From NCBI GenBank assembly GCA_029210465.1, contig JARGDL010000001.1, positions 283,493 to 347,492 on the forward strand: 64,000 nucleotides of DNA. Reading direction: 5' to 3'. Both the position numbers and the translations under genes were made by a program. Of the stretch, positions 55,208 to 64,000 are shown in pieces. A model generated the notes under the pieces. The model searched no databases. It was not told where the DNA came from and was given only the letters and a program-made list of their open reading frames with translations. The number at the start of each line of letters is the position of its first letter. The first letter of the stretch is position 1. This DNA comes from Stygiobacter electus (GTDB taxonomy: Bacteria > Bacteroidota > Ignavibacteria > Ignavibacteriales > Melioribacteraceae).

Positions 55208-56920
55208 ATGTTAAAATCTCTCTTCATAAAAGATTATGCATTAATTGAAACTACTGAAATTCAGTTTGGTAAAGGTTTAAATATTATTACTGGTGAAACT
55301 GGTGCTGGTAAATCAATATTGGTCGATGCAATGAGTTTACTTTTAGGCGAAAGAGCATCAAGTGATGTTATAAGAAAAGGTGCTGAAAAATCTATTGTTG
55401 AAGGAATTTTTGATGTTACTAATAATAAAAACATCGAAATATATTGTAATCAAAATGAAATTGATTTTGGTAATGAGTTAATTGTTCGCAGAGAAATCTC
55501 TCTCAAAGGAACAAACAGATGTTTTATAAATGATTCACCTGTTCCTTTATCTCAAATTAAAGAAATCGGGGATTTACTTGTTGATTTACATGGCCAGCAT
55601 GAGCATCAATCATTGCTAAAAGTTGAAACTCACATTGATTTTTTAGATCAAGTAACTGACAATTCTAATTTATTAAATGATTACCAAATCAAATACAAAG
55701 TATTACTAGGCAAATTAAAAGACTATTATGAACTGATGCACAATGAAAAATTAATTAAAGAAAAAAAGGACTTGTATAAATTTCAGATTAATGAAATTGA
55801 TGAAGTTAATCCTCAATTAGATGAAGAAGATAAATTAGAAGAAGAACTAGTTCTATTAGAAAATGCTGAAAAGCTATTAAATATTTCAAATGATATTTAT
55901 AATTCTCTTTATGAAAATGAAAATTCAATCACTGATAATCTTGGTTTTGTAAAAAATAAATTATCAGAATTATTCAGTATTGATAAATCAATTGAAGATA
56001 CAGTTAAAGATTTTGAAAATTCTTTTGCATTATTAAAAGATGTTTCTCATACAATAAGGAGTTATAAAGATAAAATTAATTTGGATCCAGAAAGACTAAA
56101 TGAAGTAAGAGAAAGACTTGGAGCATTGGCACTTTTAAAGAAAAAATATGGCGGAACTTTAAAATCATTAATTGAATATCGTGAAAAAATTGGTAATGAA
56201 TTTGAATTAGCTGAAAATTTTACTCATAGAATTTCAGAGTTAGGAAATGAAATTGAAACATTACGAAAAGAACTTGGTGAAATAGCAAATTCAATTTTTA
56301 GCAAAAGAATAAATTCATCAAGAAAAATTAAAAAAGAAGTTGAATCAGTATTAAAAGTTTTAGGCATACCAGATACAAAATTCGAAGTAAAAATTTCACA
56401 TCAAATTGAAGATAACAATTCAAATAATTTTGTAATCGTTGATAATAAAAAATATAAATGCAATGAAAAAGGATTTGACTTCGTTGAATTTTTTATTTCA
56501 ACAAATGTAGGTGAAGATTTAAAACCATTAACAAAAGTAGCAAGCGGTGGTGAAATTTCAAGAATAATGCTTGCATTAAAATCTGTTTTAGCCAAAACTG
56601 ATAAATTACCAATTTTAATTTTCGATGAAATTGATACAGGGATAAGTGGACGCATAGCTCAAAAAGTTGGACAAGTTTTATATGAACTAGCACAAAACCA
56701 TCAAATAATTGCAATAACACATTTACCACAAATAGCCGGCTTTGGCGATTTTCATTTTTCAGTTGAAAAAACAAAAATAAATGATCGAGTTGTAAGCAGC
56801 ATAAAACTCTTAAAAGAAAATGAACGAGTAAATGAAATAGCCAAACTTATTTCTGGCGAAGATGTAACAGAGACATCAATCAATAATGCATTAGAGCTAC
56901 TAAAAAATAAAGAGAGTTAA
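55208..56920 (+). CDS. recN: DNA repair protein RecN
   Basis: SMC-like ATPase for double-strand break repair, 570 residues. N-terminal Walker A ITGETGAGKSILVDAMSLLL, FINDSPVPLSQIKEIGDLLV, DLHGQHEHQSLLK (Q-loop region), a long coiled-coil middle, and the C-terminal half with LTKVASGGEISRIMLALKSV (signature) and ILIFDEIDTGISGRIAQKVG (Walker B). ATG 55208 was chosen over a TTG 12 bases upstream because LKSLFIKDYALIE begins the fold. Its stop codon overlaps the stop of the convergent kinase gene (shared TTAA, 56917-56920), so no terminator lies between. Confidence 0.97.
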   Translation: MLKSLFIKDYALIETTEIQFGKGLNIITGETGAGKSILVDAMSLLLGERASSDVIRKGAEKSIVEGIFDVTNNKNIEIYCNQNEIDFGNELIVRREISLKGTNRCFINDSPVPLSQIKEIGDLLVDLHGQHEHQSLLKVETHIDFLDQVTDNSNLLNDYQIKYKVLLGKLKDYYELMHNEKLIKEKKDLYKFQINEIDEVNPQLDEEDKLEEELVLLENAEKLLNISNDIYNSLYENENSITDNLGFVKNKLSELFSIDKSIEDTVKDFENSFALLKDVSHTIRSYKDKINLDPERLNEVRERLGALALLKKKYGGTLKSLIEYREKIGNEFELAENFTHRISELGNEIETLRKELGEIANSIFSKRINSSRKIKKEVESVLKVLGIPDTKFEVKISHQIEDNNSNNFVIVDNKKYKCNEKGFDFVEFFISTNVGEDLKPLTKVASGGEISRIMLALKSVLAKTDKLPILIFDEIDTGISGRIAQKVGQVLYELAQNHQIIAITHLPQIAGFGDFHFSVEKTKINDRVVSSIKLLKENERVNEIAKLISGEDVTETSINNALELLKNKES

Positions 56921-59097
56921 TCTTCAATGACATCTTTTAATTTAATGATGAAATTAGTCCCAATATTTTTTTCCGAATTAATAAAAAGTTCAGCATTAAT
57001 TAATTTCGAATACTTTTTAACTAAAGCTAATCCTATTCCATTACCTTCATAAGCACGATTATAACCTTTCTGTTCCTGTGAAAAATCATCAAAAACTTTA
57101 GGTAAAAATTCTTCCGAAATACCAATACCATTATCAGAAACTTGAAATTCCAAATCTTTTTTATTTCTTATGACTTTTAAATTTATAATACCATTACTTG
57201 TAAACTTAATAGCATTATCGACAACGTTATTAATTATTTGATAAAGGCAATGTTTGTCTGTTGTAATAATAATTTCATTAAAATTTTTTTCTATAACAAA
57301 TTTATTGTTTCTGGACTGACAATATTTATTTTGCTCAATATACAAAGGTGAAATTATATCTTGAAAAATTTTAACAGGTTCATATTTCAAGTAATATTGA
57401 TTAGAATTCAGCACCGCCATTTCACTCAATAAGTTAACTATTTTTTTAATTCTTTCACTAGCTAAACCAGCACTATTATAAATTTTTTGAGTATCCGGGT
57501 CTAAATTATTTTCCTTATCCATAAAAATATAATCGATAAGGTTAATAAGAATATTTAATGGATTTCTTAATTCATAAGATAGTTGAATTAAAAATTCTGT
57601 TTTTATTTTATTTGCTTTTTCAGATTCAATTTTCGATAACTCTAGTTGCCTTATTAATTCTTTTTTATCGGTAATATCTTCAGAAATAATAACAAAATAT
57701 TTAATAGTCCCAAATTCATCTTTGATGGATGCAATAGATAAAGATTGCCATATCAGTTCATCATTTTTCTTTTTAGTGAGCAATTCATTTGACCAATTTT
57801 GTCCAGATAATATTGTTTGCCACATTTCTTTATAATTAAAATCATCAGTATTTATAGGGTAAAGAAATTTTGGCGATTTATTATGAACTTCACTGAATTC
57901 ATAACCGTATATTTTTGTAAAAGCTTCATTTATATAAATTATTTTACCATAATTATTTGTAATAATAATAGATAAAGGACTTTGATTAAATACAGTTTTA
58001 AAAATTTCAACTTCCTTAGCGTAATTAATTTTTTCTGTTACGTCATTTATTACGCTAAATATTAACTCTTTACCTCTTAAGTTGATTTTTCCCGCAGATA
58101 TCTGAACTTCTTTTATTGAACCTTCTTTTGTTATATGTCTCGCAAAGAAAATGTTGTGTCCTTTAATTGCAGCAATTTTATAATCTTTTAAACTGCTAAT
58201 CGATTTATCATAATTAAAATCATAAATGTATGTATTGTTGATAAATGTTTCTCTATTAATTCCATAGAATTTTTCAGCGGCTTCATTTACATCAATTATT
58301 TTCCCCGTCTCAGGATGGATAATAAGCATTACAGAATGTTTATTGAAAAATATATTTACGAATTTTTCATTTATAATTTCATACTTTTCTTTTAATGATT
58401 TCAGTTCCGTTAAATCTGTAATACAAAATAAACAAAGTTGGTTGTTGCCAAATTTTATTTTTGAAATTGTTTCTTCAACATATTTAATCGATTCATATTT
58501 AGTTTTATGAATAGAATTTATTGTTATTGAATTATTATCAAGACTTTCAAAGATTATTTTTAACTCATTTTGATTTTTAATTGAGTTATCGAAATCATAA
58601 ATTTTTATGTTTTTAAACTCTTCGCTTGAATATTCTAAATGGTTTAAGAATTTTGCTGAATGGTAAATTATTTTTCCGCTTTCATTGACAATATAAACAT
58701 TTTGCTGAGTTAAATTTAGAAGCCTAAAAAAATCATTTGTAATAGAAAAATTATTTGCTTTTTGTAATTGAAGATAATCGACTTTCTTTTTTATATATAG
58801 CAAAGTAAGTTCATTAATTAAAATATAATCATAAAAGTTATTATTGAAATATTCATTGTATACTGAGTCTTCATACTTTTCAGAAAGTAAAATAATTTTA
58901 CTTGAATATTTATATAGTTCATTGAATTTACTTAGCTTAGAATCTACATTATAAATAATTAAATCATAATTATCATAGTTAATATTATCATTTTCACCAA
59001 TATAAATTTCCCAAAAATCTGAATTATTATATTGGTCTAATAATTCCTTATTATTTAACAAAGATGTTTGGAATAATATTTTAACTTTCATATTCAT
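56917..59097 (-). CDS. PAS-domain sensor histidine kinase homologue with Tyr in place of the H-box His
   Basis: 726 residues, no membrane segment seen, so probably cytosolic. Residues 1-115 look like a degenerate receiver fold. Three PAS-type domains follow (about 120-235, 250-365, 370-485; cores SGKIIYHSAKFLNHLEY, TGKIIDVNEAAEKFYGI, YGKIIYINEAFTKIYGY). The dimerisation helix reads FLIQLSYELRNPLN: Tyr508 (TAT, 57574-57576) stands where SHELRNPL is normal. The ATPase domain appears complete: QIINNVVDNAIKFTSNG (N box), VSDNGIGIS (G1), FDDFSQ (F box) and EGNGIGLALVKKY (G2). It could bind ATP but not autophosphorylate on His. It is the last gene of a four-gene operon. Confidence 0.9.
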   Translation of the reverse strand: MNMKVKILFQTSLLNNKELLDQYNNSDFWEIYIGENDNINYDNYDLIIYNVDSKLSKFNELYKYSSKIILLSEKYEDSVYNEYFNNNFYDYILINELTLLYIKKKVDYLQLQKANNFSITNDFFRLLNLTQQNVYIVNESGKIIYHSAKFLNHLEYSSEEFKNIKIYDFDNSIKNQNELKIIFESLDNNSITINSIHKTKYESIKYVEETISKIKFGNNQLCLFCITDLTELKSLKEKYEIINEKFVNIFFNKHSVMLIIHPETGKIIDVNEAAEKFYGINRETFINNTYIYDFNYDKSISSLKDYKIAAIKGHNIFFARHITKEGSIKEVQISAGKINLRGKELIFSVINDVTEKINYAKEVEIFKTVFNQSPLSIIITNNYGKIIYINEAFTKIYGYEFSEVHNKSPKFLYPINTDDFNYKEMWQTILSGQNWSNELLTKKKNDELIWQSLSIASIKDEFGTIKYFVIISEDITDKKELIRQLELSKIESEKANKIKTEFLIQLSYELRNPLNILINLIDYIFMDKENNLDPDTQKIYNSAGLASERIKKIVNLLSEMAVLNSNQYYLKYEPVKIFQDIISPLYIEQNKYCQSRNNKFVIEKNFNEIIITTDKHCLYQIINNVVDNAIKFTSNGIINLKVIRNKKDLEFQVSDNGIGISEEFLPKVFDDFSQEQKGYNRAYEGNGIGLALVKKYSKLINAELFINSEKNIGTNFIIKLKDVIED

Positions 59098-59101
59098 ATA
59101 A

Positions 59102-60241
59102 TTATGCTTTTACAAATACTTTAACTTGTTGTGGCAATTGTCTTACTTGTGATACTGTAATTAATTTATGAATGTAAATATCACTTAAGACAGTTCCTTT
59201 CGGAAGAAGTAAATAATTATTAGAATCACTTAAATTTTCGGCCAAAATCATTCCTTCTTTTAATTCATTCAATTGTTTGGGCAAAGTAATATAACCTTGT
59301 TTAGCACCTTTAATTTCTGCTTCTAAAGCACCAAGAATTAAAGCATCATATAGATAGCTTTCTTCATTTAAGTAATTAATAACTTTTTCATGATCAATTC
59401 CTCTTTCGGCAATCCAAAAAAAATCATTTAATAACCGAAGCAGTTTTGCAATAAATAAAACATTAGATTCAATAAAGTTGTGTTCAGCAGAATCAATTAC
59501 TTCTGATGATTTAAATTGAAGAGAAATAGCCTGTGAAATTTTTTCTAATCTTGGAATATTTTTTAAAAGCATTGAACCAATTTCTGCATGAGAATAATAA
59601 ATCTCTTCTTCTTTAGCGTCTAATGGAATACCTTTAATTCTTTTTTCTACAATTTCCGAAGGTATTCCCACACACCCAATTTGGGATAATAAAATAGCAA
59701 TATCAATTTCCCAAGTTTCAGTAATGGATAATCTTTTAATAATTCTTTTTGCTAAATCCCTCATAAGAGATGCACGATTAAAAACTGCAGGATTTGATAC
59801 AGACAGAATATCAATTAAAACTTTTACACTACCACGCAATGTTTTTTCTAATAATTCTTTTTCTGCTGTGATTAATTTAAATTGATTTATACCTTGTTTT
59901 ATGGCTCCAATTAAATTTTCAGATTCACAAGGTTTAGTTAAAAACCGAAATATATAACCTTCATTTATTGCATTAATTACTAATTGTAAATCTGCATAAC
60001 CAGTTAAAAGTATTTTAACAGTATCAGGATTTATTTCATGAAACTTTTTCAGAAACTCTAACCCTTTCATACCCGGCATGTTGAAATCTGATACGACAAC
60101 TGAATATTCTTTATCATCTTTCAATGAATTTAAAGCATTAATTGGGTCATTAAAAAGTTTCATAACAAATTGACCGCGTATATTTCTTCTATATGCGTTC
60201 AATACATTTTCTTCATCATCTACGAGCATTATTTTTAACAT
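59102..60241 (-). CDS. Response regulator with degenerate HD-GYP-like output domain
   Basis: 379 residues. The receiver domain (1-120) is intact: D8/D9, phosphoacceptor D52 in VVSDFNMPGMKG, T80 in LLTGYAD, K103 in FLTKP. After a helical linker the output domain resembles RpfG-type HD-GYP, but the HD pair is replaced by Ser186-Gln187 in LLSQIGCVGIP (normally LLHDIGKIGIP), and no GYP motif is seen. One histidine survives in YYSHAEIGSMLL. The domain is therefore unlikely to hydrolyse cyclic-di-GMP and may act by protein contacts. The gene overlaps the HDOD regulator by seven bases. Confidence 0.9.
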   Translation of the reverse strand: MLKIMLVDDEENVLNAYRRNIRGQFVMKLFNDPINALNSLKDDKEYSVVVSDFNMPGMKGLEFLKKFHEINPDTVKILLTGYADLQLVINAINEGYIFRFLTKPCESENLIGAIKQGINQFKLITAEKELLEKTLRGSVKVLIDILSVSNPAVFNRASLMRDLAKRIIKRLSITETWEIDIAILLSQIGCVGIPSEIVEKRIKGIPLDAKEEEIYYSHAEIGSMLLKNIPRLEKISQAISLQFKSSEVIDSAEHNFIESNVLFIAKLLRLLNDFFWIAERGIDHEKVINYLNEESYLYDALILGALEAEIKGAKQGYITLPKQLNELKEGMILAENLSDSNNYLLLPKGTVLSDIYIHKLITVSQVRQLPQQVKVFVKA

Positions 60242-61395
60242 AAATCACCATTGGACTTTTGAAAATTTTGTTTGAATTTTTCAAATAATTTTTGGTTATT
60301 GAAATTAGAATCAAGATCAGTAAAATCATTATTAGCTATTTTATTAGCATAATAAAGTAAAGATGAAAGAGATTTTTCATTAAAAAATTGCATTTCATGA
60401 TGTGATGAAATTGCCTCTACAACCATTGCTGGTAAATTCCATAATTGTAATAAATATGCACCGACATTTGCATGTGAAAAATTTAACAATTCTATTTCTT
60501 CTGTATGATTAGGAAGTCTATTCATTTCTTTAATTATTTGCTGATACTTTTTATGTTTTAATAAAATAATTTTACCAATATCATGTAGTAATGTAGTTGC
60601 ATATATTTCTTGAGCAACAAACTTTGAAATATCAATTTCTTTAACTATTGTTTTAGCAATTTCAGAAGTTTTTAAACTATGGCTCCATATTTCTTCAAGA
60701 TATTTTTCGTTTATTTTTTCTTTAGTTAGATAACTGCTAAGATTTAAATAAATAATTAATGATTTTACAACATTTATTCCTAGAATATTTAATGCAGTTT
60801 TTATATCTGTAGTTTTTACCGCTGTTGCAAAGTATGATGAATTTGATAATTGTAATATTTTAGCTGTTAAACTAATATCTTTTTTTATAATGTTTTCGAT
60901 TTTTAATAATGATATCTCTTCATTATTTAGTTCTTCTTCTAATTCAAAATAAATATTTGGCAATGATGGTAAATTTTCAATTCCATTTATGATATCAATT
61001 AGTTCATTTGAATTGATCAATTCTCTACTTTTCAAACAATTGTCAATCACAGTAATTAATTCATCAGAATTAATTGGTTTGGCTAAAAACTGATGTGAAG
61101 TTTTTACTGTTTTTAGTATTAACTCATAATCAGAGTAACCAGATAATATTATTCTAATTGTATGGGGAAAGTTCTTATGAAAATTATCCAATAATTCTGC
61201 ACCATTCATTATTGGCATTCTCATATCAGTAATAATTACATCAATCTTATTATTTAAAGCAATTTCTATAGCATCATTTCCATTAGTAACAAAAAACATA
61301 TCCCATTTTGTACGTTGAAATGCCAACATTCTTTTTAATCCATCTAAAATATACTTCTCGTCATCGACAAATAATATTTTAATTCTTTCACTCAT
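60235..61395 (-). CDS. Response regulator with HDOD output domain
   Basis: 386 residues. Receiver domain intact (D11/D12, phosphoacceptor D57 in VIITDMRMPIMNG, S85 in ILSGYSD, K106 in FLAKP). Residues about 130-340 form an HDOD domain: ENLPSLPNIYFELEEELNNE, KDISLTAKILQLSNSSYF, ALNILGINVVKSLIIYLNLS and an HD-like pair in TTLLHDIGKIILLKHKKY, then GAYLLQLWNLPAMVVEAIS and HHE. HDOD domains generally lack proven phosphodiesterase activity and act as signalling scaffolds. It overlaps the upstream kinase stop by eight bases, so the two are translationally coupled. Confidence 0.92.
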   Translation of the reverse strand: MSERIKILFVDDEKYILDGLKRMLAFQRTKWDMFFVTNGNDAIEIALNNKIDVIITDMRMPIMNGAELLDNFHKNFPHTIRIILSGYSDYELILKTVKTSHQFLAKPINSDELITVIDNCLKSRELINSNELIDIINGIENLPSLPNIYFELEEELNNEEISLLKIENIIKKDISLTAKILQLSNSSYFATAVKTTDIKTALNILGINVVKSLIIYLNLSSYLTKEKINEKYLEEIWSHSLKTSEIAKTIVKEIDISKFVAQEIYATTLLHDIGKIILLKHKKYQQIIKEMNRLPNHTEEIELLNFSHANVGAYLLQLWNLPAMVVEAISSHHEMQFFNEKSLSSLLYYANKIANNDFTDLDSNFNNQKLFEKFKQNFQKSNGDLC

Positions 61396-63862
61396 TTGAT
61401 TTTCCTTTTATTGGTAACTTTATTGTAAAAGTTGTGCCAAGTCCTAATTCACTTTTAACATTGATAAACCCTTTATGTTTATTTACAATAATATCATGTG
61501 CGATAGATAATCCTTGTCCTGTACCCTTTCCAACTTCTTTTGTTGTAAAAAATGGATCATAAATTCTATTAATTATATTTGGATTAATCCCAGTCCCATT
61601 ATCAGAAATATTTATCACAGCATAATTTTCTTCTTGTGTTGTTGATATTTTTATTAATCCTAATTTTTCTTTTGAGTCTTTATATTTTTCTTGAATAGCA
61701 TGAGATGAGTTAATAATCATGTTTAATATTACTTGATTTATTTCATCAATTAAACAATATACCAGTGGCAAATTTGGATCCAATTCTAAATTTAAATCCG
61801 AATAGTACTTCCATTCATTTTTTGATATTGTTGCAGTAACTTCAATGCCTCTGTTTATATCTGCATAAGCCATTTGTTTATCGCCAGGATGAGCAAAATC
61901 TTTCATTGCTTTAATTATTGTTGTTACTCTTTTTATACCTTCTTCTGATTGTTTTAACGCAAGAGGAGTTTCTTCAAGCAAAAATTCAATATCAAATTTT
62001 TCCTTGAGAGCTTTAATTTTTGCAGTAACGTCTTCACATAAATTAGATCGACTTTCTAATTCATTTAACAATTCTTTAATAAATAAATTTAGATTACTAA
62101 GTGATGTTTCAACAAATTTATTATTATCTCCAATATATTGCATAGGTGTATTAATTTCATGCGCAATACCAGCAGCAAGCTGCCCAATTGATTCAAGTTT
62201 TTGAGAAACTTCACGTCTTGTATCGGCAATTATTTTTTCTGTTATATCTTCAATTAAAACAAGATAATTTGTTATCTCGTCATGAAAATTTTTAATCGGT
62301 GATATTGATAATTGTCCCCAGTAGCTATTTCCATCGTTTTTTTTACCTTGGAAAATAGCATTAGCTGGCAATCCTTTCCTTAAACTTGGTATAACATCTT
62401 TCACATTCCATTTGATGTTTATTTCATTAGTAAGAAATGTTGGATATTGCCCAAGTAATTCCTCAAATGGTAGCCCTGTAATTGATGTATATATATTATT
62501 TACATATTCAATTTTTAAATTATTATCTAAAATTAATATTGCATCATTGCTTTGATTTACAGCCCTTAAAAGTTTTAACATTTCCTCTTCGGCTTCAATT
62601 CGATATTTTTCAGCTTCATTATTACTAAATGAATTACTTATAATCTCTGAAAGAATATTAATCATATTTGGAAAATCTTTTCCCCATGTATTTCCTTGCA
62701 AGGATAAATGAATGACGATAAATCCAGTGAACGTTGAGAAATTAAAAAGTGGAATTAAATAAAGTTTATGTACTTTATTTTTTTCAAAATAATCTTTTTC
62801 ATTTTCTGAAATATCGTTTTTGTCTTCGAAAATAAATTCACCTTTTGATAATTTATCATACCATTTTTTATAATAAGATATATTATTCAAATTTATTTTA
62901 ATTGGTGTTACTGGATATTCGGATATTTTTTCATATATATTTTCTTTCTCATTTAATTGATAAACTGCAATATAAAATGCATTAAAAAAATTATATATTT
63001 CTTTTAGAACGTTCACTAATACTTTATTAAAATTAGAATAAGTATTTTTTAAAAATATAGTTGAAACATTTGAAATTAATTTTTGAAAATTTATTAATCG
63101 CTCATTTTCAATTTCAATGTTCTTTTGATTGGTTATATCTTTTGAAATAGAAAATAGTCCAATAACATTATTTTTTTCATTAAGAATTGGAAACTTTGAA
63201 GTTAAATACCAGTGATGCTCGCCATTTTTCATTAAAACTTTTTCTATTTTATTAAAAATTATTTTTTTATTATTTAATACTTCAGAATCTTCAATCATTG
63301 ACTCATTTAAGTTGGAATAACTTATTAAATCAACTGGAGATTTATTTAATATATCATTTTCATTTAGCTCAATTTTAGAACAATAATTTTTATTAACTAA
63401 AACATAAATACCATTTTTATCTTTAAAATAAATTGCATCAGACGTTAGTCTTAATAGATTATCAAATAATATTTTTTCTTTTTGAAGAAACTTAATTTCG
63501 CTAAGTAAACCAGTTTCATCTAACAGAAAGTGAACCGAATAATTTTTATATGGTTCTTTAACAAAGCAATTAAAAGCAAAATCTCGGAATTTGTATTTTT
63601 TTATTTCGGGGTTTATAAATTCAACAATTTTAAATGTTAATTCCTCTGAATGATTTTTTTTATTTACTTTTACTTTTATTTCAGAAAAGTGAAAAAGATC
63701 ATCAATTTTAAATTGTTTTTCATTACTACTGACATTAAAAAAATTGATAAAAGAATTATTTATAAAATTAACATAATTATTTTCATCTTCTACATAAACA
63801 GGTGTCTCGAAGAGATTAATAAAATTCATTAATTCTTTCAATGATGCAAATATTTTACCCAT
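61388..63862 (-). CDS. PAS/GAF sensor histidine kinase
   Basis: 824 residues, no membrane segment, so a soluble sensor. Domains in order: an N-terminal PAS-like region (about 10-115), PAS (about 125-250, NLLRLTSDAIYFKDKNGIYV and the PAC-like WYLTSKFPILNEKNNVIGLF), GAF (about 260-410), PAS (about 430-545, NDAILILDNNLKIEYVN), then the kinase: GQLAAGIAHEINTPMQYI with phosphoacceptor His568 (62159-62161), QVILNMIINSSHAI (N box), NISDNGTGINP (G1), DPFFTTK (F box) and GTGQGLSIAHDII (G2). The kinase core is of the NtrB/HisKA-HATPase type and appears fully active. It is the first gene of the operon and probably phosphorylates one or both downstream receivers. Confidence 0.94.
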   Translation of the reverse strand: MGKIFASLKELMNFINLFETPVYVEDENNYVNFINNSFINFFNVSSNEKQFKIDDLFHFSEIKVKVNKKNHSEELTFKIVEFINPEIKKYKFRDFAFNCFVKEPYKNYSVHFLLDETGLLSEIKFLQKEKILFDNLLRLTSDAIYFKDKNGIYVLVNKNYCSKIELNENDILNKSPVDLISYSNLNESMIEDSEVLNNKKIIFNKIEKVLMKNGEHHWYLTSKFPILNEKNNVIGLFSISKDITNQKNIEIENERLINFQKLISNVSTIFLKNTYSNFNKVLVNVLKEIYNFFNAFYIAVYQLNEKENIYEKISEYPVTPIKINLNNISYYKKWYDKLSKGEFIFEDKNDISENEKDYFEKNKVHKLYLIPLFNFSTFTGFIVIHLSLQGNTWGKDFPNMINILSEIISNSFSNNEAEKYRIEAEEEMLKLLRAVNQSNDAILILDNNLKIEYVNNIYTSITGLPFEELLGQYPTFLTNEINIKWNVKDVIPSLRKGLPANAIFQGKKNDGNSYWGQLSISPIKNFHDEITNYLVLIEDITEKIIADTRREVSQKLESIGQLAAGIAHEINTPMQYIGDNNKFVETSLSNLNLFIKELLNELESRSNLCEDVTAKIKALKEKFDIEFLLEETPLALKQSEEGIKRVTTIIKAMKDFAHPGDKQMAYADINRGIEVTATISKNEWKYYSDLNLELDPNLPLVYCLIDEINQVILNMIINSSHAIQEKYKDSKEKLGLIKISTTQEENYAVINISDNGTGINPNIINRIYDPFFTTKEVGKGTGQGLSIAHDIIVNKHKGFINVKSELGLGTTFTIKLPIKGKSNE

Positions 63863-63963
63863 AATTATTAAAAACCTATTTCTACAATTTATTATCGAAT
63901 TAATTCTTTAGAATTTAATATGAAGACCATTTTTTTAATGTATAGTGTAGAATGTAAAATGTA

Positions 63964-63993
63964 AAAAAGTAATTTCATAAATAAGATTTACAA
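63964..63993 (-). promoter_or_regulatory. Promoter-like sequence for the signalling operon
   Basis: On the minus strand TTG (63991-63993), 19 bases, TACTTTTT (63964-63971), one mismatch from TAnnTTTG. It would give a leader of about 95 bases. Between it and the gene is an imperfect palindrome TTAATTCTTTAGAATTTAA (about 63900-63918) that could be an operator, though AT-rich sequence makes this uncertain. Confidence 0.4.
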
Positions 63994-64000
63994 TTTTAAT

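Noticed and set aside
63920..64000. Short TACATT-like repeats near the window end as a regulatory repeat
   Set aside because: Only a few imperfect copies in very AT-rich sequence, with no fixed spacing; probably chance low complexity.

Overview
The window is AT-rich (roughly 30 percent G+C by eye) and gene-dense. It comes from a Gram-negative bacterium: it encodes LolA, several lipobox proteins, MsbA, an O-antigen ligase-like protein and outer-membrane barrel proteins. Gene content and a recurring TTG-N19/20-TAnnTTTG promoter-like motif point to the Bacteroidota/Chlorobi/Ignavibacteria (FCB) group. My best guess is an Ignavibacteria-type organism, but no rRNA is present to prove this. No tRNA, rRNA, CRISPR array, insertion sequence or prophage was seen; almost everything is chromosomal core.

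Layout. 1-7444 (+): 3' part of pyruvate phosphate dikinase with a terminator, then queA, ispD, plsY, gpsA and recG. 7485-11340 (+): a self-contained four-gene unit with its own promoter-like sequence and terminator, holding two diverged ATP-grasp ligases of the D-Ala-D-Ala ligase fold, a GNAT acetyltransferase and a lysine 2,3-aminomutase. This is the best candidate for an undescribed pathway, probably a beta-lysine conjugate. 11381-27772 (-): a long run from rsmB through a RodZ-like protein, ligA, a small GT9-like protein, a STAS protein, a Cof phosphatase, a PgpH-type HD phosphodiesterase, xerD, a SPOR lipoprotein, msbA, an unusual O-antigen ligase with a large insertion, a WaaE-like glycosyltransferase and nadK to a thioredoxin-like protein.

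27860-42003 (-): rpmE, an ECF sigma factor with a likely anti-sigma partner, holA, a cyclophilin, uppP, a barrel protein, a flippase-like membrane protein, lolA, ftsK, comB, gcvT, a small transaldolase, RNase G and dus. 42058-50964 (-): the translation and RNA block rimP-nusA-infB-rbfA-truB-ribF-rpsO-pnp, with candidate regulatory hairpins ahead of rimP and rpsO. 51052-54895 (-): proC, a SIMPL protein, hemW and a DUF6588-like barrel. 55208-56920 (+): recN.

56917-63862 (-): a four-gene signalling operon of two PAS histidine kinases flanking two response regulators. The upstream kinase and the REC-HDOD regulator look intact. The second regulator has a degenerate HD-GYP domain, and the last kinase has tyrosine where the phosphoacceptor histidine should be. 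The operon therefore looks like a pathway built from one active and one catalytically silent half.
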